From the NCBI RefSeq assembly GCF_020991275.1, contig NZ_JAJLQY010000004.1, forward strand, positions 372,001 to 436,000: a stretch of DNA of 64,000 nt. The letters run 5' to 3'. This DNA is from Actinocorallia sp. API 0066 (GTDB lineage: Bacteria; Actinomycetota; Actinomycetes; Streptosporangiales; Streptosporangiaceae). A program made the position numbers and the translations under genes. This document shows positions 26,185 through 35,203 of the stretch, piece by piece (position 1 is the stretch's first letter; every line of letters begins with the position of its first letter). The notes beneath the pieces were generated by a model. The model worked only from the letters and a program-made list of their open reading frames with translations, searched no databases and had not been told where the DNA came from.

Positions 26185-27183
26185 GTGACCGTCACCGAGG
26201 GCACCAGGGAGGCGTCGGCGCTGCTGGAGCGCGCGCTCGCCGAGGTGAAGAAGGTCATCGTCGGCCAGGAGCACATGGTCGAGCGCCTCGTCGTGGCGCT
26301 GCTCGCGGGCGGGCACTGCCTGGTCGAGGGCGTGCCCGGCGTCGCCAAGACCCTCGCGGTGTCGTCGCTGGCCCAGGTGACGGGCGGCAGCTTCGCCCGC
26401 ATCCAGTTCACCCCCGACCTCGTGCCCTCCGACATCGTCGGCACCCGCATCTACCGGCCGTCCAGCGAGTCGTTCGACGTGGAGCTGGGCCCGGTCTTCG
26501 CGAACTTCGTGCTCGCCGACGAGATCAACCGGGCACCGGCCAAGGTCCAGTCGGCGCTGCTGGAGGTGATGGCCGAGAAGCAGGTGTCGCTGGCGGGCCG
26601 CACCTATCCGCTGCCGAAGCCGTTCATCGTGCTGGCGACGCAGAACCCGATCGAGTCCGAGGGCGTCTACCCGCTGCCGGAGGCGCAGCGCGACAGGTTC
26701 CTCATGAGGATCACCGTCTCCTATCCGGACGCGCACGACGAGCTGGCGATCCTGCGCCGGATGAGCGTGGACCCGCCCGGAGCCGACCGCGTCCTGGACC
26801 CCGACACGCTGATCGGCCTGCAGCGCGCCGCCTCCCGGGTGGAGGTCCACGAGCTCGTCGCCGACTACGTGGTGCGGCTGGTGATGGCGACGCGGCGGCC
26901 CGAGGCGTACCGGATGCCGGATCTCGCGCCGCTCATCGAGTTCGGCGCGAGCCCCCGCGCGACGCTCGGCCTCGTCTCGTCCGCGCGGGCCCTGGCGCTG
27001 CTGCGCGGGCGTGACTTCGTGCTGCCCGAGGACGTCCACGACGTGGCCCGCGACGTGCTCGTGCACCGGCTCGTGCTCACCTTCGACGCGATCGCCGACG
27101 GCGTGTCGCCCGGCGAGCTGGTCGCCCGGATCCTCGCGTGCGTGCCGCCGCCGCGGGTCGTGTGGAACCACGGCGCGGTCTGA
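26185..27183 (+). CDS. MoxR family AAA+ ATPase
   Basis: 332 residues. Walker A GVPGVAKT, Walker B VLADEINRAP, sensor ATQNPIESEGVYPLPEAQRDRF and the C-terminal lid are typical of MoxR proteins. These act as chaperones for assembly or metal insertion into VWA-protein partners. It is followed by DUF58 and VWA genes with 1-4 nt overlaps, the standard MoxR operon. The GTG at 26185 has GGAGGG 6 nt upstream. Confidence 0.92.
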   Translation: MTVTEGTREASALLERALAEVKKVIVGQEHMVERLVVALLAGGHCLVEGVPGVAKTLAVSSLAQVTGGSFARIQFTPDLVPSDIVGTRIYRPSSESFDVELGPVFANFVLADEINRAPAKVQSALLEVMAEKQVSLAGRTYPLPKPFIVLATQNPIESEGVYPLPEAQRDRFLMRITVSYPDAHDELAILRRMSVDPPGADRVLDPDTLIGLQRAASRVEVHELVADYVVRLVMATRRPEAYRMPDLAPLIEFGASPRATLGLVSSARALALLRGRDFVLPEDVHDVARDVLVHRLVLTFDAIADGVSPGELVARILACVPPPRVVWNHGAV

Positions 27184-28064
27184 TGCGCGTCCCCGAGGAC
27201 AGGCTCCGCAGGTTGGAACTGAAGGTCACCGGCCGACTCGACGGGATGCTTGGCGGCGAGCACCTGGGCCTGCTTCCGGGCCCCGGAAGCGAACTGGCCG
27301 AAGCCCGGCCCTACCAGCCGGGCGAGGACGACGTGCGGCACATGGACTGGTCGGTGACGGCCCGCACCGCCGTCCCGCACGTCCGCGACATCGTCGCCGA
27401 CCACGAGCTTGAGGCGTGGGCCCTGGTCGACCTCACCCCGAGCATGGATTACGGCACCGCCGAACATCTCAAGAGAGACCTCGCGGTAGCGGCACTGGCG
27501 GCTGTCGGGTTCACCGCGACCCGCCTGGGCGACCGTGTGGGCGCGTACCTGATGTCCGGCGGAACCCTGAAGCGCAGGCCCGCCCGCACCGGACGGACCC
27601 GCCTGTACGGCCTCCTGCGCGACGTGGAGGCGACCCCGAGCCTTCCGGGCCCGATCACCCTCGCCGACGCGATCACGTCCCTGGACCGGGGCCAGCGCCG
27701 CCGCGGCCTGCGCGTGGTGATCAGCGACTTCCTCGACGGGTCGGCCTGGGAGCGTCCGCTGCGCCGGATGGCCGCGCGGCACCAGGTCCTCGCCGTCGAG
27801 ATCACCGACCCGCGCGAACTCGACATGCCGCCCGTCGGCATGGTCGAACTCACCGACCCGGAGACGGGCGCCGTCCAGGAGATCATGCTGAGCCCCCGCG
27901 TCGCCGAGGAGTACCGGCGGGCCGCGCACGCCCAGCGCGCCGCGACGGCAGCCGCGCTGCGCCGCGCGGGCGCGGGCCACCTCCTGCTGTCCACCGACCG
28001 CGACTGGGTCGCCGACCTCGCCCGGTTCGCGCTGCGCCGCCGTCGGCTGGGGGGCCGGGTATGA
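27183..28064 (+). CDS. DUF58 domain protein of the MoxR operon
   Basis: 293 residues. The DUF58 signature RPYQPGEDDVRHMDWSVTAR and a degenerate VWA-like fold (ALVDLTPSMDY, RVVISDFLDG) are present. Such proteins partner with MoxR ATPases. The ATG overlaps the moxR stop by one base. No membrane segment is obvious, so it is probably cytoplasmic. Confidence 0.88.
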   Translation: MRVPEDRLRRLELKVTGRLDGMLGGEHLGLLPGPGSELAEARPYQPGEDDVRHMDWSVTARTAVPHVRDIVADHELEAWALVDLTPSMDYGTAEHLKRDLAVAALAAVGFTATRLGDRVGAYLMSGGTLKRRPARTGRTRLYGLLRDVEATPSLPGPITLADAITSLDRGQRRRGLRVVISDFLDGSAWERPLRRMAARHQVLAVEITDPRELDMPPVGMVELTDPETGAVQEIMLSPRVAEEYRRAAHAQRAATAAALRRAGAGHLLLSTDRDWVADLARFALRRRRLGGRV

Positions 28065-29008
28065 CGTTCCTGTCGCCGCTCTGGCTGCTGCTGCTCCCGC
28101 TCGTGCCGGTCATGCTCGTCGCTTACGTGCTGCTGCTGCGCCGGAGCCGCCGCTACGCCGTCAGGTTCACCAACCTGCCTACGCTGCGCTCGGTCGCGCC
28201 GGGGCATCCGGCGTGGCGCAAGCACCTGCTTGCGGGGATGTTCCTGACCCTGCTCACGGTGCTGGTGTTGGGCGCCGCGCAGCCCGCCGCGACGGTCAAG
28301 GTGCCGCGCGAGCGGGCGACGATCATCGTCGCGGTCGACGTGTCCCTGTCCATGCAGGCCACGGACGTGGCCCCGTCGCGGTTCGAGGCGGCCAAGGCGT
28401 CGGCGAAGGACTTCATCGAGGGGCTGCCGCAGCGCTTCAACGTCGGTGTCGTGTCGTTCGCCGGGACGGCCAGCGTCGTCGCGTCCCCGACCACCGACCG
28501 GGTGGCGGCTTTGAACGCGCTCGACAACATCGCCCTGGACCGGCGCACCGCGATCGGCGAGGCGGTGTTCGCGTCGATCACCGCGATCAAGACGTTCGAC
28601 GCGGGCAACGGCACCGACCCGCCGCCCGCCCACATCGTCCTGCTCTCGGATGGCGACAACACCTACGGCCGCTCCGTCGCCTCGGCCGTCGCGGCGGCGC
28701 GGACGGCCCGGATCCCGGTGTCCACCATCGCGTTCGGCACGCCCTACGGCACGGTGACGATCGAGGGCGAGACGACCACGGTGGACGTCAACAAGGCGAC
28801 GCTCCGGGCCCTGGCGGCGCAGACCGACGGGCACGCCTACGAGGCCGAGGACTCCGCCGAACTGTCCCAGGTCTACGAGAGCATCGGCACGTCACTGGGC
28901 TGGCGGCCGGAGAACCGCGACATCACCTCCTGGTTCACCGCCTTGGCCGCGCTGCTGGCGCTCGCGGGCGGCGCGCTCTCCCTCGCCTGGTACTCCCGCC
29001 TGCCCTGA
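28061..29008 (+). CDS. VWA domain membrane protein (BatA-like)
   Basis: 315 residues. Two N-terminal membrane helices (LWLLLLPLVPVMLVAYVLLL and a second near 60-80), a VWA domain with a complete MIDAS motif (VAVDVSLSMQ and LLSDGDN) and a C-terminal helix. It is the third gene of the MoxR-DUF58-VWA operon, joined by an ATGA overlap. Aerotolerance-type Bat proteins have this layout. Its partner protein is unknown. Confidence 0.9.
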   Translation: MTFLSPLWLLLLPLVPVMLVAYVLLLRRSRRYAVRFTNLPTLRSVAPGHPAWRKHLLAGMFLTLLTVLVLGAAQPAATVKVPRERATIIVAVDVSLSMQATDVAPSRFEAAKASAKDFIEGLPQRFNVGVVSFAGTASVVASPTTDRVAALNALDNIALDRRTAIGEAVFASITAIKTFDAGNGTDPPPAHIVLLSDGDNTYGRSVASAVAAARTARIPVSTIAFGTPYGTVTIEGETTTVDVNKATLRALAAQTDGHAYEAEDSAELSQVYESIGTSLGWRPENRDITSWFTALAALLALAGGALSLAWYSRLP

Positions 29009-29039
29009 GCCCGGCTGGACGCCACTAGGCTTGACGGCC

Positions 29040-29636
29040 GTGGGGGATCACTACTTCTCGGCCGAACCCGGCACGGCGAGCCGCCGGGCCACCGTCGATC
29101 TTGTGCTGCGCGATCTGCACCTGCGGCTGGAGACCGACCGCGGCATGTTCTCCCCCGACCGGATCGACGCGGGCACCCGCATCCTCCTGGACTCCGTCCC
29201 GCCCCCGCCGACGGAGGGGAACCTCCTGGACGTCGGATGCGGCTACGGGCCGATCACCCTGACGCTCGCCGCACGGGCTCCCGGCGCAACCGTCTACGGC
29301 GTCGATGTCAACCGGCGCGCCTTGGAACTGGCCCGGAGCAACGCGGAGGCGGCGGGCCTGACGAACGTCGTCTTCGGCACCCCCGAGGAGATCGACTCTG
29401 ACCTGCGGTTCGCCGCGCTGTGGTCGAACCCGCCGATCCGGATCGGCAAGGCGGCGCTGCACGAGCTGCTGGACACGTGGCTCGCCCGGCTGGAGCCCGG
29501 CGCGCTCGCCCACCTCGTGGTCCAGAAGCACCTGGGCAGCGACTCGCTCCAGCGCTGGCTCACCGCGTCCGGCCGCCCGACGACCCGGCTGGCGTCCCGT
29601 TCGTCCTACCGCATCCTGGAGGTCAAGACCCCGTGA
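29040..29636 (+). CDS. Class I SAM-dependent methyltransferase, RsmC/RlmG-like
   Basis: 198 residues. The N-terminal HYFSAEPGTASRR and ETDRGMFSPDRIDAGT segments, motif I LLDVGCGYGPITLTLA, and motif IV SNPPIRIGK (an NPP loop) match the small-subunit guanine-N2 methyltransferase family, in its short single-domain form. A 16S or 23S rRNA target is plausible. The GTG at 29040 is 8 nt after TAGGCT. It overlaps the next RNA methyltransferase gene by GTGA. Confidence 0.86.
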   Translation: MGDHYFSAEPGTASRRATVDLVLRDLHLRLETDRGMFSPDRIDAGTRILLDSVPPPPTEGNLLDVGCGYGPITLTLAARAPGATVYGVDVNRRALELARSNAEAAGLTNVVFGTPEEIDSDLRFAALWSNPPIRIGKAALHELLDTWLARLEPGALAHLVVQKHLGSDSLQRWLTASGRPTTRLASRSSYRILEVKTP

Positions 29637-30172
29637 GCACCCCTGAGCGCCGTCAGCTGCGGCCCACCGACGTCAAGCGGCTGAACCGCACCTGGCGGCG
29701 GGCCACACAGGGGCGGCTCGGCCTGCTCGTGGAGTCGGTGACGCAGCCGTTCAACACGGGGTCGATCTTCCGGACGGCGGCGGTCTTCGGCGTCGAGCAC
29801 CTGTGGCTCGCGGGCAACGCCACACCGCCGACCCACCCGAACGCGCAGAAGACGGCGCTGGGCACTGACCGGCTCGTCCCCTGGAGCCCGCCGCTGCCCG
29901 CCGTGGAGGCGGTCAAGACGGCGCGCGCCGAGGGGTTCAGGGTGGTCGCGCTGGAGCTCACCGGCGACGCCAGGCCGCTGCACGAGGCGGATCTGGACGG
30001 CCCGGTGTGCCTCGCGGTCGGCGGCGAGGACCACGGCTGCTCCCCCGCCCTGCTGGCCGCCGCCGACGCCGTCGCCTACATCCCGCAGGTCGGCCGGGTC
30101 GGGTCGTTGAACGTCGCGGTGGCCACCGCGGTGGCGCTCGCCGAGATCCGCCGCCGCGAGTGGGCGGGCTGA
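29633..30172 (+). CDS. TrmH/SpoU family RNA 2'-O-methyltransferase
   Basis: 179 residues with a SPOUT knot. Motif 1 is TQPFNTGSIFRTAAVFGVEHLWL, motif 2 VCLAVGGEDHGCS and motif 3 IPQVGRVGSLNVAVATAVALAE. The length fits tRNA Gm18-type TrmH. It is translationally coupled to the upstream methyltransferase (GTGA) and has GGAGG 10 nt before the GTG. The precise RNA site is not determinable. Confidence 0.88.
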   Translation: MSTPERRQLRPTDVKRLNRTWRRATQGRLGLLVESVTQPFNTGSIFRTAAVFGVEHLWLAGNATPPTHPNAQKTALGTDRLVPWSPPLPAVEAVKTARAEGFRVVALELTGDARPLHEADLDGPVCLAVGGEDHGCSPALLAAADAVAYIPQVGRVGSLNVAVATAVALAEIRRREWAG

Positions 30173-30210
30173 CGCCTTTACGCGGTAAGGCTCCGGCATA
30201 CTGGAAGGCG

Positions 30211-30987
30211 ATGCGCTACGCCTTCCTCGACCACGACGGGCCCATCGCGTTCGCCCACCGGGGCGGGGCGCTGGGCGCGCCGGAGAACACCATGGCGGCC
30301 TTCCAGCGGGCCGTCGACCTGGGTTACGCCTACATCGAGACCGACGCGCAGGCCACCGCCGACGGCACCCTCCTCGCCTTCCACGACCCCGATCTCGCCC
30401 GCGTCACCGGGCGGCGCGGCAGGATCGCCCGCCTCCCCTACCAGCGGGTCGCCTCCGCCCGCATCCACGGCACCGAGCCGATCCCCCTCATGGAGGACGT
30501 CCTCGGCTCCTTCCCCGACACCCGGTTCAACATCGACATCAAGGACGAACCGGCGATCGGCCCGCTGATCCGCGTGCTGCACCGCACCGGCGCCTGGGAC
30601 CGCGTCTGCATCACCTCCTTCTCCACCCGCCGCCTCGCCCAGGCCCGCGTCAGGGCCCGGATGTTCACCCGCGAGCCCGTCTGCACCGCGCTCGGGCCCA
30701 GCGGGGTCGCCGCCGTGCGGATCGGCGGCCGGGCCGCCCGGATCGCCGCCGAGGGCGTCGCCTGCGCCCAGATCCCCCACGCCCTGGGACCCGTGCCCTT
30801 CGCGACGTCCTCGTTCATCGGCCAGGCCCACTCCGTCGGGCTCGTCGTGCACGCCTGGACGGTCAACGACCCGGCCGTCATGGGCAGGCTCCTGGACGCC
30901 GGCGTCGACGGGATCATGACCGACGATCTGGAGGCGTTGCGCGAGGTCATGGCCGCACGCGGCCTCTGGAGCGCCGCCGGAGCATAA
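30211..30987 (+). CDS. Glycerophosphodiester phosphodiesterase
   Basis: 258 residues of the GDPD TIM-barrel family. The catalytic start is IAFAHRGGALGAPENTMAAFQRAVDLG (split here), then YIETDAQATADGTLLAFHD, providing the HRG, E and D/H residues. It hydrolyses glycerophosphodiesters to glycerol-3-phosphate and an alcohol. There is no signal peptide, so it is a cytoplasmic form. TACTGG 6 nt before the ATG is a weak -10 box. Confidence 0.9.
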   Translation: MRYAFLDHDGPIAFAHRGGALGAPENTMAAFQRAVDLGYAYIETDAQATADGTLLAFHDPDLARVTGRRGRIARLPYQRVASARIHGTEPIPLMEDVLGSFPDTRFNIDIKDEPAIGPLIRVLHRTGAWDRVCITSFSTRRLAQARVRARMFTREPVCTALGPSGVAAVRIGGRAARIAAEGVACAQIPHALGPVPFATSSFIGQAHSVGLVVHAWTVNDPAVMGRLLDAGVDGIMTDDLEALREVMAARGLWSAAGA

Positions 30988-31014
30988 CCGGCAGGGTTGG
31001 GACAGCCCCGAGCG

Positions 31015-31040
31015 GGAATCTTGTAGCGGTATCCAGCGTT
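31015..31040 (+). promoter_or_regulatory. SigR-type promoter of rbpA
   Basis: GGAAT at 31015-31019, exactly 18 nt, then GTT at 31038-31040. This is the consensus GGAAT-N18-GTT of the disulfide-stress sigma factor SigR of Streptomyces, whose regulon includes rbpA. The expected start is about 35 nt before the ATG. Confidence 0.8.
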
Positions 31041-31080
31041 GTCAAGTCAGGACCGCTAGCCGTCTGGGAGGCGTTTTTCG

Positions 31081-31425
31081 ATGGCAGAGCGCGCACTTCG
31101 CGGCACCCGGCTCGGGGCGACGAGCTATGAGAACGACAGGAACACCGACCTGGCCCCTCGCCAGGAGGTGTCTTACACCTGCCCGAAGGGCCACCAGTTC
31201 AGCGTCACCCTCGCCGCCGAGGTGGAGGTGCCGATGACCTGGGACTGCCGCAACTGCGGTGTCCCCGCCCTCCTCATGGACGGCGAGGTGCCGGTCGCGA
31301 AGAAGGGCAAGCCGCCGCGCACGCACTGGGACATGCTCCTGGAGCGCCGGTCGATCGAGGACTTGGAGGAGGTCCTCGCCGAGCGCCTGGAGATCCTACG
31401 CGCGGGACGGCGCAAGAGCGCATAG
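31081..31425 (+). CDS. rbpA: RNA polymerase-binding protein RbpA
   Basis: 114 residues. It binds the principal sigma factor and RNA polymerase and activates transcription. It is essential or important in actinomycetes. Zinc-ligand positions C34, H38, C56 and C59 are visible in TCPKGH and WDCRNCG. The basic linker KKGKPPRTHWDMLLERRS and the C-terminal sigma-interacting helix (ELEEVLAERLEILR-like) are intact. GGGAGGC is the ribosome site. A SigR-type promoter lies upstream. Confidence 0.97.
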   Translation: MAERALRGTRLGATSYENDRNTDLAPRQEVSYTCPKGHQFSVTLAAEVEVPMTWDCRNCGVPALLMDGEVPVAKKGKPPRTHWDMLLERRSIEDLEEVLAERLEILRAGRRKSA

Positions 31426-31439
31426 TTCACAAGCCGACC

Positions 31440-31465
31440 AGGCCCGTGCCTTCTGGCACGGGCCT
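31440..31465. terminator. Bidirectional terminator between rbpA and fxsA
   Basis: Perfect 11-bp stem (31440-31450 / 31455-31465) with a TTCT loop, followed by a pyrimidine-rich TACTTCTTCT on the plus strand. Confidence 0.9.
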
Positions 31466-31473
31466 TACTTCTT

Positions 31474-32007
31474 CTAGCGCTTGTCGTCGGTCTCGTCGTC
31501 GTCGACGATGTCGCCGCGGACGATCTGGCCACGGACGGGGGGCGGCGGGGCGTCGTCCTCCTCGATCACCTCGCCGCGCACGACACCGCCCTGGGGGCCG
31601 CCCTGGAACGTGCCGGGGAAGCCGGGCGGCGGGCCCAGGCGGGCGGCGCGGCGGGCCGCCCACACCATGACGAGCCTGCGCACGAGCGGCCTGGTGAACG
31701 GAAGCACGCACAGCAGCCCGACGACGTCGGTGACGAACCCGGGCACGATCAGCAGCCCGCCGCCGAGCAGGATGAGGAACCCGTCGGCCAGTTCGGTGTC
31801 GGGCATCCGGCCCTGCGCCACCGTCGTGTTCAGCCGGGACCACGCCCGCCTGCCCTCCCGCTTGACGATCCACAGCCCGAGGGCCGTCTCGGCGAGCAGG
31901 AGCAGCAGCGTCCACCCGCCGCCGATCGCGTGCGCGACCTGGACGATCACGTAGATCTCCAGGATGGGCACGAGCACGAACAGGAGCGGGAAGAGCAGCG
32001 GCCACAT
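31474..32007 (-). CDS. fxsA: FxsA family membrane protein
   Basis: 177 residues. The N-terminal four-helix FxsA region contains LFVLVPILEIYVIVQVAHAIGG, LWIVKREGRRAW and FLILLGGGLLIVPGFVTDVVG. A Pro/Asp-rich cytoplasmic tail follows. The E. coli protein suppresses F exclusion of phage T7; the cellular role in actinomycetes is unknown. The ATG at 32007 has AAGG upstream and opens the first helix directly. Confidence 0.9.
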   Translation of the reverse strand: MWPLLFPLLFVLVPILEIYVIVQVAHAIGGGWTLLLLLAETALGLWIVKREGRRAWSRLNTTVAQGRMPDTELADGFLILLGGGLLIVPGFVTDVVGLLCVLPFTRPLVRRLVMVWAARRAARLGPPPGFPGTFQGGPQGGVVRGEVIEEDDAPPPPVRGQIVRGDIVDDDETDDKR

Positions 32008-32219
32008 GCCTTCATCATCCCCGATGAAGCCCGGTGCCCGAACTGCTCGCCGTTGTTTGACAGCCGACCGCTTTCCGGTAGTTTGAGCCGTCTGGTCCAG
32101 GCCGGACCCGACGGGCTCGGGCATCCTATAGACAACGGACACCGCCTCCACGGCCTGTGGGGACGCGTCCGGCCCGACGGATGTCCGGGCCCGCGTCCAT
32201 TGCCGGTACCTTTCATCCG

Positions 32220-33851
32220 ATGGGCGCCGGGAACGCTGGAGATGGTGTGACGCAGGAGACGGTCGCCGACACGCCGGCGCGGGAGCAGCCCCCGGAGGGT
32301 GTGCGGCTGGCCCGCGGCCCACGGGCGCGGGCGCTGTGGCGGCTCGCCGCGAGCGCGGCCGCCGGTCTGATCATGTATCTCGCGTTCCCGCCGAACGTGT
32401 TCGGGCCTTCGGCCGGGAGCTCGTCCGGACTGTGGCCGCTGGCCCCGGTCGGCGTCGCCGTCCTCGCGCTGGCGCTGCGCGGCACACGGGCCCGTTTTGG
32501 GGCGCTCGCCGGGCTGGTGTCCGGGCTCATCTTCTTTGTCCTCGTGCTGCCCGGCCTGCGGCCGATCGGCACCGACGTCTGGCTGGGGCTGAGCCTCGTC
32601 CAGACGCTCTATTTTGTGCCGATGGGCGCGGCACTCTCCCTGGTGTCCCGGAGCCGCCTGTGGCCGTTCTGGGTGGCCGCGCTCTGGGTGACACAGGAGT
32701 TCGTCCGGGGCAGGTACCCGCTGGGCGGCTTCCCGTGGGCCCGGCTGGCGTTCTCCCAGACCGACACCCCCTACACGGGCTTCGCCTCCCTGGGCGGGGC
32801 GCCGCTCGTCTCGTTCGCCACGGCGCTCACCGGGTCCCTGCTGGCCTACGCGGTGATCACGCGGTCCTGGCGTCCGGTGGCCGCCGCCGTCGCGGGGGCC
32901 CTGGCCGTCCCGCTGCTGGGCGCGCTGGTCCCCGCCGGGACGGGCGGGACGACCGCGACGGTCGCGGTGATCCAGGGGAACGTGCCGCGCCTCGGCCTCG
33001 ACTTCCTCGGGCAGCGCCAGGCCGTCCTCAACAACCACGTGGCGCGGACCCGTGAGCTCGCCGCCAAGGTCAGGGCCGGGGAGCTGCCCCGGCCGGACCT
33101 CGTCGTGTGGCCCGAGAACGCCAGCGACCTCGACCCCTACAACGACCCGACGGCCTACGCGGTGATCGACGCCGCCGTCCGGGACGTCGGCGTGCCCGTC
33201 CTCGTGGGCGCCCTGACGTCCACCCCCGACCGGAAGATGGTGGAGAACCGGGGCATCGTGTGGGACCCCGTCAGCGGGCCCGGCGAGTACTACACCAAGC
33301 GGCACCCGGTGCCGTTCGGGGAGTACATCCCGTTCCGCGACGTCCTCACCCGGTTGATCTCCCGGCTGGAGCGGGTCCCGCGCGACTTCGCGCGCGGCGA
33401 CCAGGACAACGAGCTGACGATGGCCGGGACGACCGTAGGCGACGTCATCTGCTTCGAGGTCGCCTACGACGGGATCGTGCGGGACGCGGCGAAGTCACAG
33501 ATCCTCGTCGTGCAGACCAACAACGCCACCTACGGCCGCACCAGCCTGCCGTGGCAGCAGCTCGCGATGTCCCAGTTGCGGGCCATCGAGCACGACCGCA
33601 CCGTGCTCGTCGCGGCCACCAGCGGGATCAGCGCGATCGTCGCCCCGGACGGCCGCCTGCTCCGGCAGTCCCGCGAGTTCACCCCCGAGATCCAGGTGGC
33701 CGCCGTGCCCCTGCGCACCTCGGTTACCATCAGTGACCGCCTCGGCGGGCTGCCGGAGTGGCTGCTCGCGCTGGCGGGAGTCACCGGGGTGGGCCTCGCG
33801 CTCACCGCGCGCAGGCGGGCCGCCGACACCGGCCCCGGAGAGGCGACATGA
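32220..33851 (+). CDS. lnt: Apolipoprotein N-acyltransferase
   Basis: 543 residues: about seven N-terminal membrane helices and a nitrilase-like extracytoplasmic domain. The catalytic triad is visible as E299 (VVWPENASD), K360 ([13 protein letters not shown]) and C411 (ICFEVAYD). It transfers an acyl chain to the N-terminal Cys of lipoproteins such as the GHL10, SPFH and NgcE proteins of this window. The ATG at 32220 is 7 nt after TACCTT. An alternative GTG at 32247 has its own GGAGA. It is coupled to ppm1 by ATGA. Confidence 0.94.
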   Translation: MGAGNAGDGVTQETVADTPAREQPPEGVRLARGPRARALWRLAASAAAGLIMYLAFPPNVFGPSAGSSSGLWPLAPVGVAVLALALRGTRARFGALAGLVSGLIFFVLVLPGLRPIGTDVWLGLSLVQTLYFVPMGAALSLVSRSRLWPFWVAALWVTQEFVRGRYPLGGFPWARLAFSQTDTPYTGFASLGGAPLVSFATALTGSLLAYAVITRSWRPVAAAVAGALAVPLLGALVPAGTGGTTATVAVIQGNVPRLGLDFLGQRQAVLNNHVARTRELAAKVRAGELPRPDLVVWPENASDLDPYNDPTAYAVIDAAVRDVGVPVLVGALTSTPDRKMVENRGIVWDPVSGPGEYYTKRHPVPFGEYIPFRDVLTRLISRLERVPRDFARGDQDNELTMAGTTVGDVICFEVAYDGIVRDAAKSQILVVQTNNATYGRTSLPWQQLAMSQLRAIEHDRTVLVAATSGISAIVAPDGRLLRQSREFTPEIQVAAVPLRTSVTISDRLGGLPEWLLALAGVTGVGLALTARRRAADTGPGEAT

Positions 33852-34561
33852 ACGCGATCCTTGTGATCATTCCCACGTACAACGAACGGGAGAACCTCCC
33901 CCTCATCACCTCCCGGGTGCGCGCGGCGGTGCCGGGTGCCGACATCCTCGTCGTGGACGACGGCAGCCCGGACGGCACCGGCGCGCTCGCCGACGAGATG
34001 GCCGCCGCCGACGACCACGTGCACGTCCTGCACCGGACCGCCAAGAACGGCCTGGGCGCCGCCTACCTCGCCGGGTTCCGCTGGGCGATCGAGCACGGCT
34101 ACGACATCATGGTCGAGATGGACGCCGACGGCTCCCACCAGCCCGAGCAGCTCCCCCGGCTGCTCGACGCGCTGAACGAGGCCGACCTGGTGATCGGCGC
34201 CCGCTGGGTGCCCGGCGGCGAGGTCGCCAACTGGCCGAAGCGACGCGAGGTCCTCTCCCGTGGCGCCAACACCTACGCCCGCCTCATGCTCGGCGTCCCC
34301 CTCCACGACGCCACCGGCGGCTACCGAGCCTTCCGCCGCGAAACCCTGGAAAAGCTCGACCTCGAAGACGTCGACTCCCGAGGCTACTGCTTCCAGGTCG
34401 ACCTGGCCCTCCGAGCCCACAAGGCGGGCCTCCGCGTCGTCGAAGTCCCCATCACCTTCGTAGACCGAGTCCACGGCTCCTCAAAGATGAGCGGCTCCGT
34501 CATAGCCGAAGCCATGCTCCGCGTCACCGCCTGGGGCCTCCGCTCCCGCCTCACCCGCTGA
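33848..34561 (+). CDS. ppm1: Polyprenol monophosphomannose synthase
   Basis: 237 residues, a GT2 glycosyltransferase. [36 protein letters not shown] and the acceptor-side [14 protein letters not shown] and [12 protein letters not shown] match Ppm1/Dpm1. It makes polyprenyl-phosphate-mannose from GDP-mannose for lipomannan/lipoarabinomannan and protein O-mannosylation. It starts within the lnt stop (ATGA). In M. tuberculosis the two domains are one polypeptide; here they are separate proteins. Confidence 0.93.
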   Translation: MNAILVIIPTYNERENLPLITSRVRAAVPGADILVVDDGSPDGTGALADEMAAADDHVHVLHRTAKNGLGAAYLAGFRWAIEHGYDIMVEMDADGSHQPEQLPRLLDALNEADLVIGARWVPGGEVANWPKRREVLSRGANTYARLMLGVPLHDATGGYRAFRRETLEKLDLEDVDSRGYCFQVDLALRAHKAGLRVVEVPITFVDRVHGSSKMSGSVIAEAMLRVTAWGLRSRLTR

Positions 34562-34685
34562 CCCCCACCCACCCCCGCGGAAGACCGCACGCGTCCCCGC
34601 GCGTTCGTGCCGCCGGGTGTTCACCCAGCGCGACGCGCCTGAAACGCCGATGCCCCGCGCTGAGCGGAGACGAGGGCGTCGTTGA

Positions 34686-34982
34686 TCAGGCGCCGTGTTC
34701 GGCGGCGATCGCGTCGATGCGTTCGGCGAGGTCGAAGTCGCGCGCGGTGAGCGCGTCACCCGCGTCGTGGGTGGTGAGGGCGAAGGTGACGTTCCGCCAG
34801 CGGATGTCGATGTCGGGGTGGTGGTTGGCCTCCTCAGCCGCCTGTGCGATTGCGGAGACAATGGCGATCCCAGCGAGGAAAGTCGGGGCCTGGACGGTCC
34901 GCGTGATCGTGTCGCCGGTGCGCGTCCATCGCGTCACCGCCGCGAGGCGGTTGGTGATCTCGTCCTCTGCGAGCCGTGCCAT
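34686..34982 (-). CDS. Pterin-4a-carbinolamine dehydratase family protein
   Basis: 98 residues. The family core NHHPDIDIRWRNVTFALTTHDAGDALTARDFDLA is complete, with its paired His and the Trp/Arg. Enzymes of this family dehydrate 4a-hydroxytetrahydrobiopterin. In bacteria lacking aromatic hydroxylases they may serve other pterin or molybdopterin roles. AGGAGA lies 6 nt before the ATG at 34982. Confidence 0.92.
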   Translation of the reverse strand: MARLAEDEITNRLAAVTRWTRTGDTITRTVQAPTFLAGIAIVSAIAQAAEEANHHPDIDIRWRNVTFALTTHDAGDALTARDFDLAERIDAIAAEHGA

Positions 34983-35203
34983 GGGTGTTCTCCTCGGTGA
35001 GACGGCGTGGAAGGCGAGTACATCACGCAGGGCCGTAAAAGCCGTCGTTGAGGTTTCTGGCGTTTCGGCCCGATGGTGGGAGATCTGGTCGGGCCGAGGG
35101 GTGATTACTTATTGTCTCTTATGGGTGACTATGGGGTTATCGCTGCGGGGTAAGGGTGGGGGTCTTTAGGCTGCGGGGTCCGGGTGGGTGATGGAGGGAA
35201 GGG
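34983..35203. other. G-rich intergenic region with hairpin
   Basis: No gene is seen. A 9-bp stem TCGGCCCGA / TCGGGCCGA lies at 35065-35073 and 35089-35097 with a 15-nt loop. An AT-richer stretch at 35101-35135 (TGATTACTTATTGTCTCTTATG) may hold the promoter of the peptidase gene. The last 60 bases before the GTG are strikingly G-rich, including GGAGGG at 35193-35198. Confidence 0.45.
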
